64,000 bases of DNA from the NCBI GenBank assembly GCA_946122785.1, contig CAMGYJ010000002.1, positions 55,267,703-55,331,702 on the forward strand, given 5' to 3'. The translations under genes and the position numbers were made by a program. The notes beneath the pieces are model-generated. The model was not told the origin of the DNA and did not search any database. It saw only the letters and a program-made list of their open reading frames with translations. Origin of the DNA: Linum tenue. Its lineage: Eukaryota > Streptophyta > Magnoliopsida > Malpighiales > Linaceae. Of the stretch, positions 23,342 through 32,921 are shown piece by piece; position 1 is the stretch's first letter, and each line of letters starts with the position of its first letter.

Positions 23342-24158
23342 CGCAGGTTTCGCCGTCGAGGCACTAGGGTGGTTGGTTTTTTTGCTTTGTCGAATGACAT
23401 TCTTTCTTTTTCTGCATGTGCATATATATTTTTTCATATTTCACGAAATTACATATTATTATTATTACGGATTGTATAGATTCTCCAAGCCAGCATTATC
23501 TGGTTGCAAATGCCGCTGCTGTGGGTTGGCTTCGGCTTTTGCAGAATGAAGGCAGAGCCTACTTTCCTGGGGGCGTCAATCCATACTTGTAGTATTCTAG
23601 GCACTCAACCATCGAACTATTCAAGGTGCGGAATCTCTCTATCTTCTAAATTTCCATGTCTTTTACCATTGCTAATTCACTTCACTTCTCCATCTGTTTG
23701 CCTTTCTCAGCTTACTCGTTCGTTCTTCTGTAAAAAAAATTTAAACCTTTTCTCCCCTCCAGGCCCATGATTGTAGTAGAATGATTGTACCCAGTCAAGT
23801 GTGTTGCTTGATTATGTTAGCACTTGTATTTTACTTGTGTGATTGTGTGGTGCACGCAGTGTCTGAAGGAAGAAGAGAATGGAGTAGCCGCAAAGTGTGA
23901 GTACTTCAGGTGTAAAGTACATGACAACATAGTTGGCATGAAGAAGTAAGGTGATGGTTTCTTTTAAGTTGTAGAACGTACGATCGAGCACTGTTAAAAA
24001 TGAGTTGTGGATATATTACTTTAATTAGTAGACGAAGACCTTATGAAATGATTTTGACTCATTCTTGAGGAGAAGATATAGACCTAGCTTGCTTGTTAGT
24101 TGGGATGCAAATTGAATTTCAGGAGCCACTTTAAATGGAAATGGTGTTGTTATCGTGA
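23342..24158 (+). other. Possible exon remnants of an unrecognised host gene
   Basis: Three short coding-like stretches: 23344-23370 (AGFAVEALG), 23488-23625 (LVANAAAVGWLRLLQNEGRA, then YFPGGVNP and RHSTIELFK, with in-frame stops) and 23860-23946 (CLKEEENGVAAKCEYFRCKV, then HDNIVGMKK). The last is preceded by acgcag and followed by gtaagg, fitting an exon. The composition is unlike the nearby transposons. I do not recognise the protein. It looks like a truncated gene or gene fragment whose upstream part was displaced by the gag-only element. Confidence 0.35.
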
Positions 24159-24166
24159 TATACAGG

Positions 24167-24527
24167 TAGGGCTGTCCGTTCGGGTCGGGTTCGGTTACCC
24201 GAACCGAAACCCGACAAAACCTAAAAAACCCAAAATCATTGAAAACCGAACCCGAACCCGATAAGGATTTTCGGTTTCCGGTTATCCGAAACACGAAAAT
24301 TCCTTATCGGGTTCGGGTTAGGTAAAAGCAAAACCGAAATCCAAAAACTCGAACGCCTAAGAATACGGGCTGAGTGGTATTTCTTGGATGTTTTCAGCCA
24401 AAATCTGAAAAACCGATAAGTAAAACTGCACCCAGAACCAAAAAACCCGAACCAGAAAAACCGAAAATGTATCTAATCGGGTCGGTTTCAGGTAAATCCG
24501 GAAACCGAACCCGAATGGACACTCCTA
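24167..24527. mobile_element. hAT-type MITE (361 bp)
   Basis: Ends tagggctgtccgttcgggt and, from the right, taggagtgtccattcgggt. The 8-bp duplication is tatacagg (24159-24166) / catacagg (24528-24535), one mismatch. The interior is palindromic cccgaacc/ggttcggg words. Noncoding. Confidence 0.8.
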
Positions 24528-24535
24528 CATACAGG

Positions 24536-25180
24536 TGATATATATGTACTCGATATATATTTGTAGCAAAAATAAGTTATGTTTCTCATTCTCTTCTTAG
24601 GTATCTCGTATGTATAGTTTCTTCATCTTCCGGATAGTTGAATTAGGGGTAAATTAGGTCTCTAGATTTTATTTTATCAAAGATTTGCAAAGGGGTGACT
24701 GACTTGGAGTTCGTTTGACAACAAGGTATTCATTTATGCCCCTTGAGTTTCACGATACATTCAATTTTGCAGTAAATGGCTTTTGAACGACGCCCTTACT
24801 CCTTGTGTTGTCATTTCACTTGCATAGCAATTTTTACCTTTTGGAACAGTTATAAGCTAATTTCTTCTATGCCAACATCTTCTCGGAAGTTTGGCAGAGT
24901 TATATGTATCTACTCCAGCCAATGGAGTATTGATTGATGATTATGCTTTCATGGTTGTTTGGAAGTGTGATTAGTTGGATTTGGAGGTTGTGATTGTTTG
25001 ATGATTCAGCGTATTGTAATTTCTAATTTGTATGGATTAGTCTAACTCAGTCAATATTTGTTCTTTCCTTCTTCATTGGGCGAGTTGGTGTGAATTTGTG
25101 GATTCTAATTATGTATAATGTTTAAATGAATGGATTAGAAACTCAACATCTAAACAACCCCTAAAATTTTGCAGGATTAA
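24536..25180. other. Intergenic, nothing recognised
   Basis: AT-rich, no ORF above 60 codons, no RNA gene or repeat seen before the Athila-like element's target site. Confidence 0.4.
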
Positions 25181-25185
25181 AGCTC

Positions 25186-26541
25186 TGATAGACCGTTAGT
25201 TACACATGTTTTTACCCCTGCTCTTACTCCGTTTGAGGTATTGATTCTCGTGTTTTAGGCCGATTTCACGCTAGGTTGTGCTTGTTTATGATATTTCAGG
25301 TCCTAGTACGTGAATGGAGGCTTGGGAGCGAGTTTGGGGTCGATTGGACGAGGATCGGACGCATGGCGAGGTTCTGAGGAAGTCGCACGGGCACACCCAC
25401 AACCCGCACGGCCGTGCACATGACCAGTTTGGCCGTGCGGGATTGTGCATGGGCACGCACGGGCACAAGTGAAATCCGCACGGCCGTGCAAAGTGCAATC
25501 CTGGCCGTGCGAGATGGCTGAAGTTCGACTTAATGGTACGCCGCGTTTTGAGTCGCACGGCCAGAATGGTGATGTGCACGGCCGTGCACCCTGGCCGTGC
25601 GAGTCGGGAAAGTCTGGTTTTTAAGCGGATTCTGAGCCAAACAGAAGGGGATTGGAGTTTTAGAGAGATAGAGCGATTCCTAGAGAGAGAAAGCGACGAA
25701 GAAGAGCCTCCAAGTGCCCTAGATCGATCTTCAACACCATTGGAGCTTGGTTTGAGCTTGGAGAAGTGCCGATTCAACGTCCAGGAGCAGAAATCCATCT
25801 TCACAGTATGATTTCCGCGTCTGATTCTGCTTTTGCTTCTTTCTCCATGGAGTAGTTCCCCCATTCATCTGGGTATGGGAAACCCTAGTTCTGTATGTTA
25901 GGTTTGATTGTATGAACCCAAGTATTGATTCTATGATATTGATTATATTCGATTGAGGTTTGAATGATTGAATGACTTGAATCCTGATCAAATTCCTGTT
26001 GTTTCTGCTTTAACCTAGAATGATAATATCTGCCTAGGTTGATAGAGTATCCTTAATCGAAGGTAGTGAATTGGTGACTTTAGTCGAGGAGCCAATTCAC
26101 TATTCTGTACCGAATTCAATTCGGTAGTGGAGGTTTTGTTCTTAGGGCCTCAATCTGTTTACTCCGGTGTAGGTTAGTCGCCAGCTAGAGACTCAGATTG
26201 AGAGGGTCTGAAGACCTTTAGTCGAGACTTCAGACTGTTTGAGAACCTTCCGCAGTATAACTATCATAGAAATTGAACTTGGTAATTACAATCCGGCTTA
26301 ACTGCAGACTAGGGGGAACCATATCCGGGTGACCTCTCTTAACCTGAAAACGACCGTTTAGTTGCTTTGCTTGCTTGTTAGTTTAGACCTTCACTAAAGT
26401 TTCATCGCTAGATAATACGAATTCACTGAGTAGTCATCACATCTAGGATCCGGGTTGACATTGAAACCCAAACCCGCTATACTACGCTTTAGGAAGTGGT
26501 TACACTTGGCCATTTTCTAGAGTGACAGTAACAGCGAGTCA
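25186..26541 (+). repeat. 5' LTR of element A
   Basis: tgatagaccg ... gagtca, 1356 bp. U3 holds an array of gcacggccgtgc palindromes (25376-25600). ORFs through that array in several frames are by-products of the repeat, not genes. Confidence 0.92.
25376..25600 (+). repeat. Palindromic gcacggccgtgc array in U3
   Basis: Three full palindromes (near 25405, 25478, 25578) alternate with half sites (gcacggcc or ggccgtgcg). The 3' LTR has the same array at 30990-31214. Unrelated LTRs in this window carry different palindromic arrays at the equivalent place. Confidence 0.7.
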
Positions 26542-26547
26542 AGTTTT

Positions 26548-26566
26548 TGGCGCCGTTGCCGGGGAC
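26548..26566 (+). other. Primer binding site, tRNA-Asp type
   Basis: tggcgccgttgccggggac, six bases after the 5' LTR, is the primer site typical of Athila elements. Confidence 0.85.
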
Positions 26567-26689
26567 GGCTAGGTTGTTGAAGAAAAGTGATTTCTGTTAC
26601 TTTAGCATTTTCATTTTTTGCATTGAGTTTTCGTTTTTCCCACTTGTGCCTTCACGGGTTTGCATTGCTTGATTGTGTGCAGATAGTGC

Positions 26690-28027
26690 ATGACCCGTAG
26701 CCAGTCGGGAGGTTTACTGCCGTTGAATCCTGAGATTGAGCGCACCTGCAAACAACTTCGGAAACAACAGCGAGCTAGACTGGCTACGGTGGAGCACAGA
26801 GACGGCCAATTGAGCAGCGACTCCGAGGACGAGTACGAGATGGAAGGCGATCAGAACCCACCTCTGCAGAACCAGTTCCTGGGGAACGACCCAAACCCCC
26901 AGGGAGCTGGCCATCATCATCCACCACCACCGGGTCCCACCTTGGAGTACTACTATACTCCACGGATTGCTGACATCCGCCCGGTCATCCTCTATCCGCC
27001 CATTCCTGCAAATAACTTCGAGATCAAGCCATGCTGGATTCAGCTCATCACATCCTCTATCCAGTTCCATGGCTTGAAGGATGAGGAAGCCCGGGCACAC
27101 CTTTCCCATTTTCTGCAGCTGACGAACAGGTTCAAGCTGAATGGTGTTCCGGATGATGCAATCCGCCTTCACCTCTTCCCCCATTCTATGGCGGGGAATG
27201 CTAAGAGGTGGTTGGAGACCCAGCCCCCATTGTCCATCACTTCTTGGGATGATCTGGCAGACAAGTTCGTGCACAGGTATTATCCAGCATCGAAGACTAC
27301 TGAGATTCACCGGGAGATCACTCACTTCCGCCAAGAGCTAGATGAGTCCCTTCGTGATGCATGGGAGCGGTACATGGGATACTTCTGGCAGTGTCCCCAT
27401 CATGGCTTCAGCGATGCTTTCACAGTGGGGAACTTCTACAGTGCCCTCACCCCAGACAGCCAGAGGGTGATCGAGTCTCTTTGCCCAGGAGGGGATATCC
27501 TTACTAAGACTCCACCCGAGCTGAACCAGATGATCAGTACTTTGGCTGCCCGTGATCATTCCTGGGGGCAGAGCAGCAGAGGAAGGCATTCCCGGGACCG
27601 CGATGTGCATGCTATGGAGGCCAGGTCCGGGTTAGAGCAGCAGGTGGCGGAGTTGGTGCAGACATTGAAGCAGCCTAACAGTCTCCTTCCGGGCCGAGGT
27701 GTAGCTACGCCCCCAGTAGCTCAGTGTCAGTGGTGTGAGAGCCCAAATCACCTGGTGGAGGATTGTCAATCTATGAGGGAGTCCTCCACTCCCCAAGAGC
27801 AGGTGGCCTTCATCGCCAATGCTCGGCGCCTCGACCCATACAGCAACACCTATAATGAAGGATGGCGCCAGCATCCCAACTTCGCCTGGAGCAGCAACAC
27901 CCACAAACCACCTGGTTTCCCAGCACCAGCAGGTGGTTTTCAGCAGAGGCAGCCCTTCCAGGATAGGCATGGGCCACCACCACAGCAGCAGCCCTACCAG
28001 CCTAGGCAAGGGCAGCCATTCCAGTAG
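26690..28027 (+). CDS. Athila-like Gag of element A
   Basis: 445 residues from the first ATG after the primer site. The N-terminus is basic then acidic (residues 1-60). A capsid-type Retrotrans_gag core spans about 104-295, with WIQLITSSIQFHGLKDEEA, AKRWLETQPPLSITSWDDLA and DAWERYMGYFWQCPHHGF. A zinc knuckle CX2CX4HX4C at C346, C349, H354 and C359 would bind element RNA. A Pro/Gln-rich tail follows. Expected to form cytoplasmic virus-like particles. It ends at TAG 28025-28027, but the frame continues open to 29542, and element B has sense codons there, so Gag and protease were probably one polyprotein. Confidence 0.88.
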   Translation: MTRSQSGGLLPLNPEIERTCKQLRKQQRARLATVEHRDGQLSSDSEDEYEMEGDQNPPLQNQFLGNDPNPQGAGHHHPPPPGPTLEYYYTPRIADIRPVILYPPIPANNFEIKPCWIQLITSSIQFHGLKDEEARAHLSHFLQLTNRFKLNGVPDDAIRLHLFPHSMAGNAKRWLETQPPLSITSWDDLADKFVHRYYPASKTTEIHREITHFRQELDESLRDAWERYMGYFWQCPHHGFSDAFTVGNFYSALTPDSQRVIESLCPGGDILTKTPPELNQMISTLAARDHSWGQSSRGRHSRDRDVHAMEARSGLEQQVAELVQTLKQPNSLLPGRGVATPPVAQCQWCESPNHLVEDCQSMRESSTPQEQVAFIANARRLDPYSNTYNEGWRQHPNFAWSSNTHKPPGFPAPAGGFQQRQPFQDRHGPPPQQQPYQPRQGQPFQ

Positions 28028-28078
28028 CCTCAGCGTCAGTATGCCGAGCCAGCAGAAGCGCCAGCTCCCGATAATCAG

Positions 28079-29542
28079 ATGACCGAGCTGAAGAACATTT
28101 TGGCAGCATTCATGACCACCAGCCAGGCAAGTATCACGAGGATGGATCAGACCATAGCTTCACTGGAGGCAGGCCAGAGAACCCTGGAGGCAGGACAGAG
28201 GAACCAGGGTGCCATTCTGCAAGATTTACAGAACCAGGTTGGCGCCATAGCTCGCCAGATTACTACTCGGGCCCCGGGGACTCTACCTGCCACCACCATC
28301 CCCAATCCACGGGACCCGCATGAGACAGCACATGCCATTTTCACCCTGAGCTGCAGGCCTACATCAGCTGATCCTGCCCCGACCGGGCAGGAGGAACCAC
28401 TACCTGCTTCAGCACTTCCAGCCGGTGATGCAGAAGTGCGGGTGGAGAAGGAAGCCCCTGCTCCCAAGCCACAACCAGTGGTTAAGGAGCATGTGCCCCA
28501 GCTTCCCTTCCCCACCCGCCTCCATAAAGATAAGCTGGAGACTGAGTTTGCCAATTTTATGGCAATGTTGAAGCAGCTCAACATCAGCGTACCATTTGTG
28601 GAGGCACTGTCGAAGATGCCCAAGTACGCTAAGTTCATGAAAGATCTCTGCATCAACAAGAAGAAACTTGGGGATCTCTCGACAGTGCTGCTGAGCGAGG
28701 AATGTTCTGCCATCCTGCAGAACAAGCTGCCCGAAAAGCGCAAGGATCCAGGGAGTTTTACTATCCCTCTTACTATTGGCAGCATGCATGTAGGAAAGTC
28801 CTTGGCGGACCTAGGAGCTAGCATCAATGTCATGCCATATAAATTGTTCAAAAAGCTAGACCTAGGTGAACTTAGCCCTACTAGGATGAGCATTCAGCTA
28901 GCTGATCATTCCGTGGTGCATCCTAGGGGTATCATAGAAGATTTGCTTGTTAATGTGGGTGCATTCACATATCCTGTTGATTTTGTTATTCTGGATATAA
29001 ATGATGATGTGGATGTGCCTTTGATTCTAGGTAGACCATTTCTTGCCACCGCCAAGGCACTGCATGATGGTAAACTGATCCTGCGTGCTGGAAATGAACA
29101 GGCTATTTTTCCTGTGACTGAGTTTGATCATTGTGCTATGATTTCTGTATCGCCTGTGCATGCTATTTCTGATCAGGTACACGAGCCTGTCGTGTACCCT
29201 TCTGCACCTCTCATTTTGCAGGATCCGCCTATCATTCCTTCGCCGCCACTCCATCCAGTCTCGCCTCCGAACAAAAAGCTCAAGGAGGAGTGGCGACCGA
29301 AGCCGCAGGTGGCTAAGCCGGCACGGAAGAAGAGTGGAGACCACTATGAGCTGGTCCCAGCCCCTGCACCACGACCACCCTGGCCATCCGAGTACTCACT
29401 CGCCTGCATCTTGCCGGATGGCCAGGTCGAGCTGACCGATGCTGGTGGTTGCAACCGTCAGGTGCACGGTCACCACCTGAAGCTGTACCTCAAGAGCGAT
29501 GTGGATCCGCTCTTGGAGGCACCTGTTCCTGCACTTCCCTGA
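28079..29542 (+). CDS. Protease with fused integrase-like C-terminal tail, element A
   Basis: 487 residues in the same frame as gag; the ATG at 28079 is simply the first after the TAG. Residues 1-60 are heptad-like (repeated SLEAGQR), probably coiled coil. About 225-345 is a retropepsin: catalytic motif DLGAS at 244-248 (LADLGASINVMPYKLF) and the flap-side VPLILGRPFLATA at 313-325. Compared with element B, A lacks three residues in IDVHSGKLIL. The tail (about 400-475) contains DGQVELTDAGGCNRQVHGHH and LKLYL, which resembles the end of Athila/Gypsy integrase (inference). That implies RT, RNase H and the integrase core were removed in frame. Confidence 0.82.
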   Translation: MTELKNILAAFMTTSQASITRMDQTIASLEAGQRTLEAGQRNQGAILQDLQNQVGAIARQITTRAPGTLPATTIPNPRDPHETAHAIFTLSCRPTSADPAPTGQEEPLPASALPAGDAEVRVEKEAPAPKPQPVVKEHVPQLPFPTRLHKDKLETEFANFMAMLKQLNISVPFVEALSKMPKYAKFMKDLCINKKKLGDLSTVLLSEECSAILQNKLPEKRKDPGSFTIPLTIGSMHVGKSLADLGASINVMPYKLFKKLDLGELSPTRMSIQLADHSVVHPRGIIEDLLVNVGAFTYPVDFVILDINDDVDVPLILGRPFLATAKALHDGKLILRAGNEQAIFPVTEFDHCAMISVSPVHAISDQVHEPVVYPSAPLILQDPPIIPSPPLHPVSPPNKKLKEEWRPKPQVAKPARKKSGDHYELVPAPAPRPPWPSEYSLACILPDGQVELTDAGGCNRQVHGHHLKLYLKSDVDPLLEAPVPALP

Positions 29543-29587
29543 GTATCCACCATGGGCGTCCAGCTAAAAGACGGTAAAGAAGCGCTT

Positions 29588-29605
29588 GTGGGGAGGCAAC
29601 CCCAC
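29588..29605 (+). other. Post-ORF hairpin, element A
   Basis: A 6-bp stem GTGGGG/CCCCAC with loop AGGCAA, 45 bases after the stop codon and right after agcgctt. It recurs at 37144-37161 (B) and 42666-42683 (C); in C the third pair changes on both sides. Confidence 0.6.
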
Positions 29606-29905
29606 CACGTTTGACTTTCTTTCTTATGTTTCGAGCCGGATTGCGATTTGGTTTGGTTTTGGTTTGTTTCCTTTGTTCTGAATGATGTCTTATTGGGCTG
29701 ACATCGGACCTAACATATTCTGGTTGAGCTCTTCTGTTCCCCTTGAGCTGTGCTGTGTTCCCGACTGGTCCATTTCCAGTCTCCTGCAGTCCGTGCATAC
29801 CGGTAACATCGTTCCCCTTTCCTTCCCTCTTCTCCATTGAGGGCAATGTCGATCTTAAGTGTGGGGGGGATGTTTATCTTTTGACTGCATTAGATCTGTT
29901 TGTGT

Positions 29906-29955
29906 GCTTGGAGCCTAGTCCACTGTCCAAATTTTTGAATTTGAGGGCTCCAAGT
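29906..29955 (+). other. 3' noncoding two-stem hairpin, element A
   Basis: The outer stem gcttggagcc pairs with ggctccaagt. An inner stem caaatt/aatttg lies between, with the conserved bulge tagtccactg. Same structure at 1111, 36759 and 42300. Confidence 0.6.
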
Positions 29956-30758
29956 ACGTGTTTCTTGCAATTGCCTGCTCAGTATGCTTTGAATTGACAG
30001 TCTCTGTAGTGGTTTGCAACCTAGGGAGGTAGTGTAGCACTATGGAGGATGTTGATGCATTTAAGAAGTCTCATTTCTTCTTCATAGTGTGTTGGTTGAT
30101 TGAGTGAATTAGTGATCTTAGGACCCTTGAATTGTGTGGTGTTGTGGACTCTCTGCCTGTCATGGACTCTTGTATCATGTTTTGAAAATAACAGGTGCTC
30201 GAAAATGTGCTTTAAAATGACGTCTCCCGTGCGAATAGGGCGAAAGTGTGTAAGGGGAGACGGGAATTCGTTCCCAATTTCCACCTACTACCTCCAGCCC
30301 CCTTACATGTCTTTCCCCCGCACGAGGCTCGAGACAACTGCTCCTGGCATGGCCGGTAAGAGCCGGGCTCCCGCAAAATCTTTGCTAGGTGGGAGCCCCC
30401 CTCTTCTGCAAAAACAGGTTGGAACCCTTGAAAAAAGAAAAGAGAAAAATAGAAAAACAAGCAAAAAGAAGAAAGAAAAGGGGTTCCAACCATCTCCAAG
30501 AAGAAAATCGAGCACCTTGAAAAATGTGAGTCCATGATCTTTTGTTTTTGAGAGTCTCTTCATCCACGATTCATTTGTCCTCTGTTCACTATTTGCCATG
30601 ATGCTGACTCGAGACTAGTGTTCTCGCCGAAGAAGCTATGAGATGACTTGTGCGTCGGTTGACCTCGTAAGTTGCTAAACGATCTAGGAAGTCCTCTACC
30701 TACGATCGAGGTTGTTTGTTGCTACAGAGGTCTGGAGAGTTGCATTGGTTTGAGATAG

Positions 30759-30799
30759 GTTTGCTTGGGGACAAGCAAACGGTTAAGTGTGGGGGAGTT
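30759..30799 (+). other. Hairpin and polypurine tract before the 3' LTR, element A
   Basis: A perfect 9-bp stem gtttgcttg/caagcaaac with loop ggga (30759-30780) is followed by ggttaa and the PPT gtgtgggggagtt (30787-30799). The same block precedes the 3' LTRs of B (35768-35808) and C (41509-41549). The PPT primes plus-strand DNA synthesis in all LTR elements; the hairpin's role is unknown. Confidence 0.65.
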
Positions 30800-32155
30800 T
30801 GATAGACCGTTAGTTACACATGTTTTTACCCCTGCTCTTACTCCGTTTGAGGTATTGATTCTCGTGTTTTAGGCCGATTTCACGCTAGGTTGTGCTTGTT
30901 TATGATATTTCAGGTCCTAGTACGTGAATGGAGGCTTGGGAGCGAGTTTGAGGTCGATTGGATGAGGATCGGACGCATGGCGAGGTTCTGAGGAAGTCGC
31001 ACGGGCACACCCACAACCCGCACGGCCGTGCACGTGACCAGTTTGGACGTGCGGGATTGTGCGTGGGCACGCACGGGCACAAGTGAAATCCGCACGGCCG
31101 TGCAAAGTGCAATCCTGGCCGTGCGAGATGGCTGAAGTTCGACTTAATGGTACGTCGCGTTTTGAGTCGCACGGCCAGAATGGTGATGTGCACGGCCGTG
31201 CACCCTGGCCGTGCGAGTCGGGAAAGTCTGGTTTTTAAGCGGATTCTGAGCCAAACAGAAGGGGATTGGAGTTTTAGAGAGACAGAGCGATTCCTAGAGA
31301 GAGAAAGCGACGAAGAAGAGCCTCCAAGTGCCCTAGATCGATCTTCAACACCATTGGAGCTTGGTTTGAGCTTGGAGAAGTGCCGATTCAACGTCCAGGA
31401 GCAGAAATCCATCTTCACAGTATGATTTCCGCGTCTGATTCTGCTTTTGCTTCTTTCTCCATGGAGTAGTTCCCCCATTCATCTGGGTATGGGAAACCCT
31501 AGTTCTGTATGTTAGGTTTGATTGTATGAACCCAAGTATTGATTCTATGATATTGATTATATTCGATTGAGGTTTGAATGATTGAATGACTTGAATCCTG
31601 ATCAAATTCCTGTTGTTTCTGCTTTAACCTAGAATGATAATATCTGCCTAGGTTGATAGAGTATCCTTAATCGAAGGTAGTGAATTGGTGACTTTAGTCG
31701 AGGAGCCAATTCACTATTCTGTACCGAATTCAATTCGGTAGTGGAGGTTTTGTTCTTAGGGCCTCAATCTGTTTACTCTGGTGTAGGTTAGTCGCCAGCT
31801 AGAGACTCAGATTGAGAGGGTCTGAAGACCTTTAGTCGAGACTTCAGACTGTTTGAGAACCTTTCGCAGTATAACTATCATAGAAATTGAACTTTGTAAT
31901 TACAATCCGGCTTAACTGCAGACTAGGGGGAACCATATCCGGGTGACCTCTCTTAACCTGAAAACGACCGTTTAGTTGCTTTGCTTGCTTGTTAGTTTAG
32001 ACCTTCACTAAAGTTTCATCGCTAGATAATACGAATTCACTGAGTAGTCATCACATCTAGGACCCTGGTTGACATTGAAACCCAAACCCGCTATACTACG
32101 CTTTAGGAAGTGGTTACACTTGGCCATTTTCTAGAGTGACAGTTGGAGTGAGTCA
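30800..32155 (+). repeat. 3' LTR of element A
   Basis: 1356 bp, tgatagaccg ... gagtca, followed by agctc. Four of its roughly 16 differences from the 5' LTR cluster at 32143-32150; the rest are scattered. Confidence 0.92.
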
Positions 32156-32160
32156 AGCTC

Positions 32161-32885
32161 CAAATATTGCGTTTAGTTAGGAGCTAGAAACAGAACCGCA
32201 CTGGAGAAATGCGGTTAACCAAAATATAATAACAGCGTACTAGCCAACCGCAATCATACCACAACCGCAACAGTAAATGAAAATTTGAGTTTGGTATATA
32301 TGGTGCAATTAACCATTGTATTCTGATAACACCCAAATCGATGTTATTTGGCCCTCATTTAGTAGATGTTTTCATTTCATCTTGAGTGTTTAAAACGTTT
32401 CATATCCTTGTTTTAGCCTAGAAATGCTTCCTTTTATGTTTTAATCGACTTGTAGGTGGTTTCGAGGAATACAAGTGTTTTTAGCATGAAAAGGGAACTC
32501 ATGTGTAGGAAAAAGGGGCAAGCCGCGACAAGATCGCATGCAACATGAAGAAGAATACGACCGCGATCTTTAGGCCATCAGCCATGTAATTCAGCAAGAG
32601 GCGACAGATAGAGAGCAGAAGGTTTCGTCAATGGACTCACAGTCTCCTTCTATAGAAGGTGTGGGAATATTCACGGTCGCGAGATATAGAGCACGACGGC
32701 GAACATCAGGGAATGATCTCATATCGGTCTCATACCAAAACGACTGCGTGCAACTATCCATATAGTGGCCCCGATCTTTCTTGAGAGGCTTTGATTTTAC
32801 CAGAGATATATGTCTCCTGTGAATAGAGTAGCTGCAGAAGGAAGAAAGGGGAGAACTTAGGTTTTTGGTGGTTTTTGACACTTAA

Positions 32886-32921
<36 letters not shown>

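Larger units (their letters stand above)
25186..32155 (+). mobile_element. Full-length Athila-like LTR element A, non-autonomous
   Basis: It is flanked by a perfect 5-bp duplication agctc (25181-25185, 32156-32160). The two LTRs are both 1356 bp, with about 16 differences by eye (near 99% identity), so it inserted recently. The primer site is the tRNA-Asp type used by Athila. The interior codes Gag (26690-28027) and, in the same frame after one TAG, protease plus a C-terminal tail (28079-29542). RT, RNase H and the integrase core are absent although the frame is otherwise intact. A 1.2-kb 3' noncoding region with three hairpins precedes the PPT. Confidence 0.93.

Noticed and set aside
25376..25600. 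CRISPR-like spacing of the cacggccgtgc repeats
   Set aside because: Plant LTR, irregular spacing, palindromic half sites, no unique spacers of constant size.
25286..25864. 192-codon minus ORF (and twin at 30900-31478) through element A's LTRs
   Set aside because: Reads through the gcacggccgtgc array in U3. Identical ORFs in both LTRs, multiple frames open at once, no domain.
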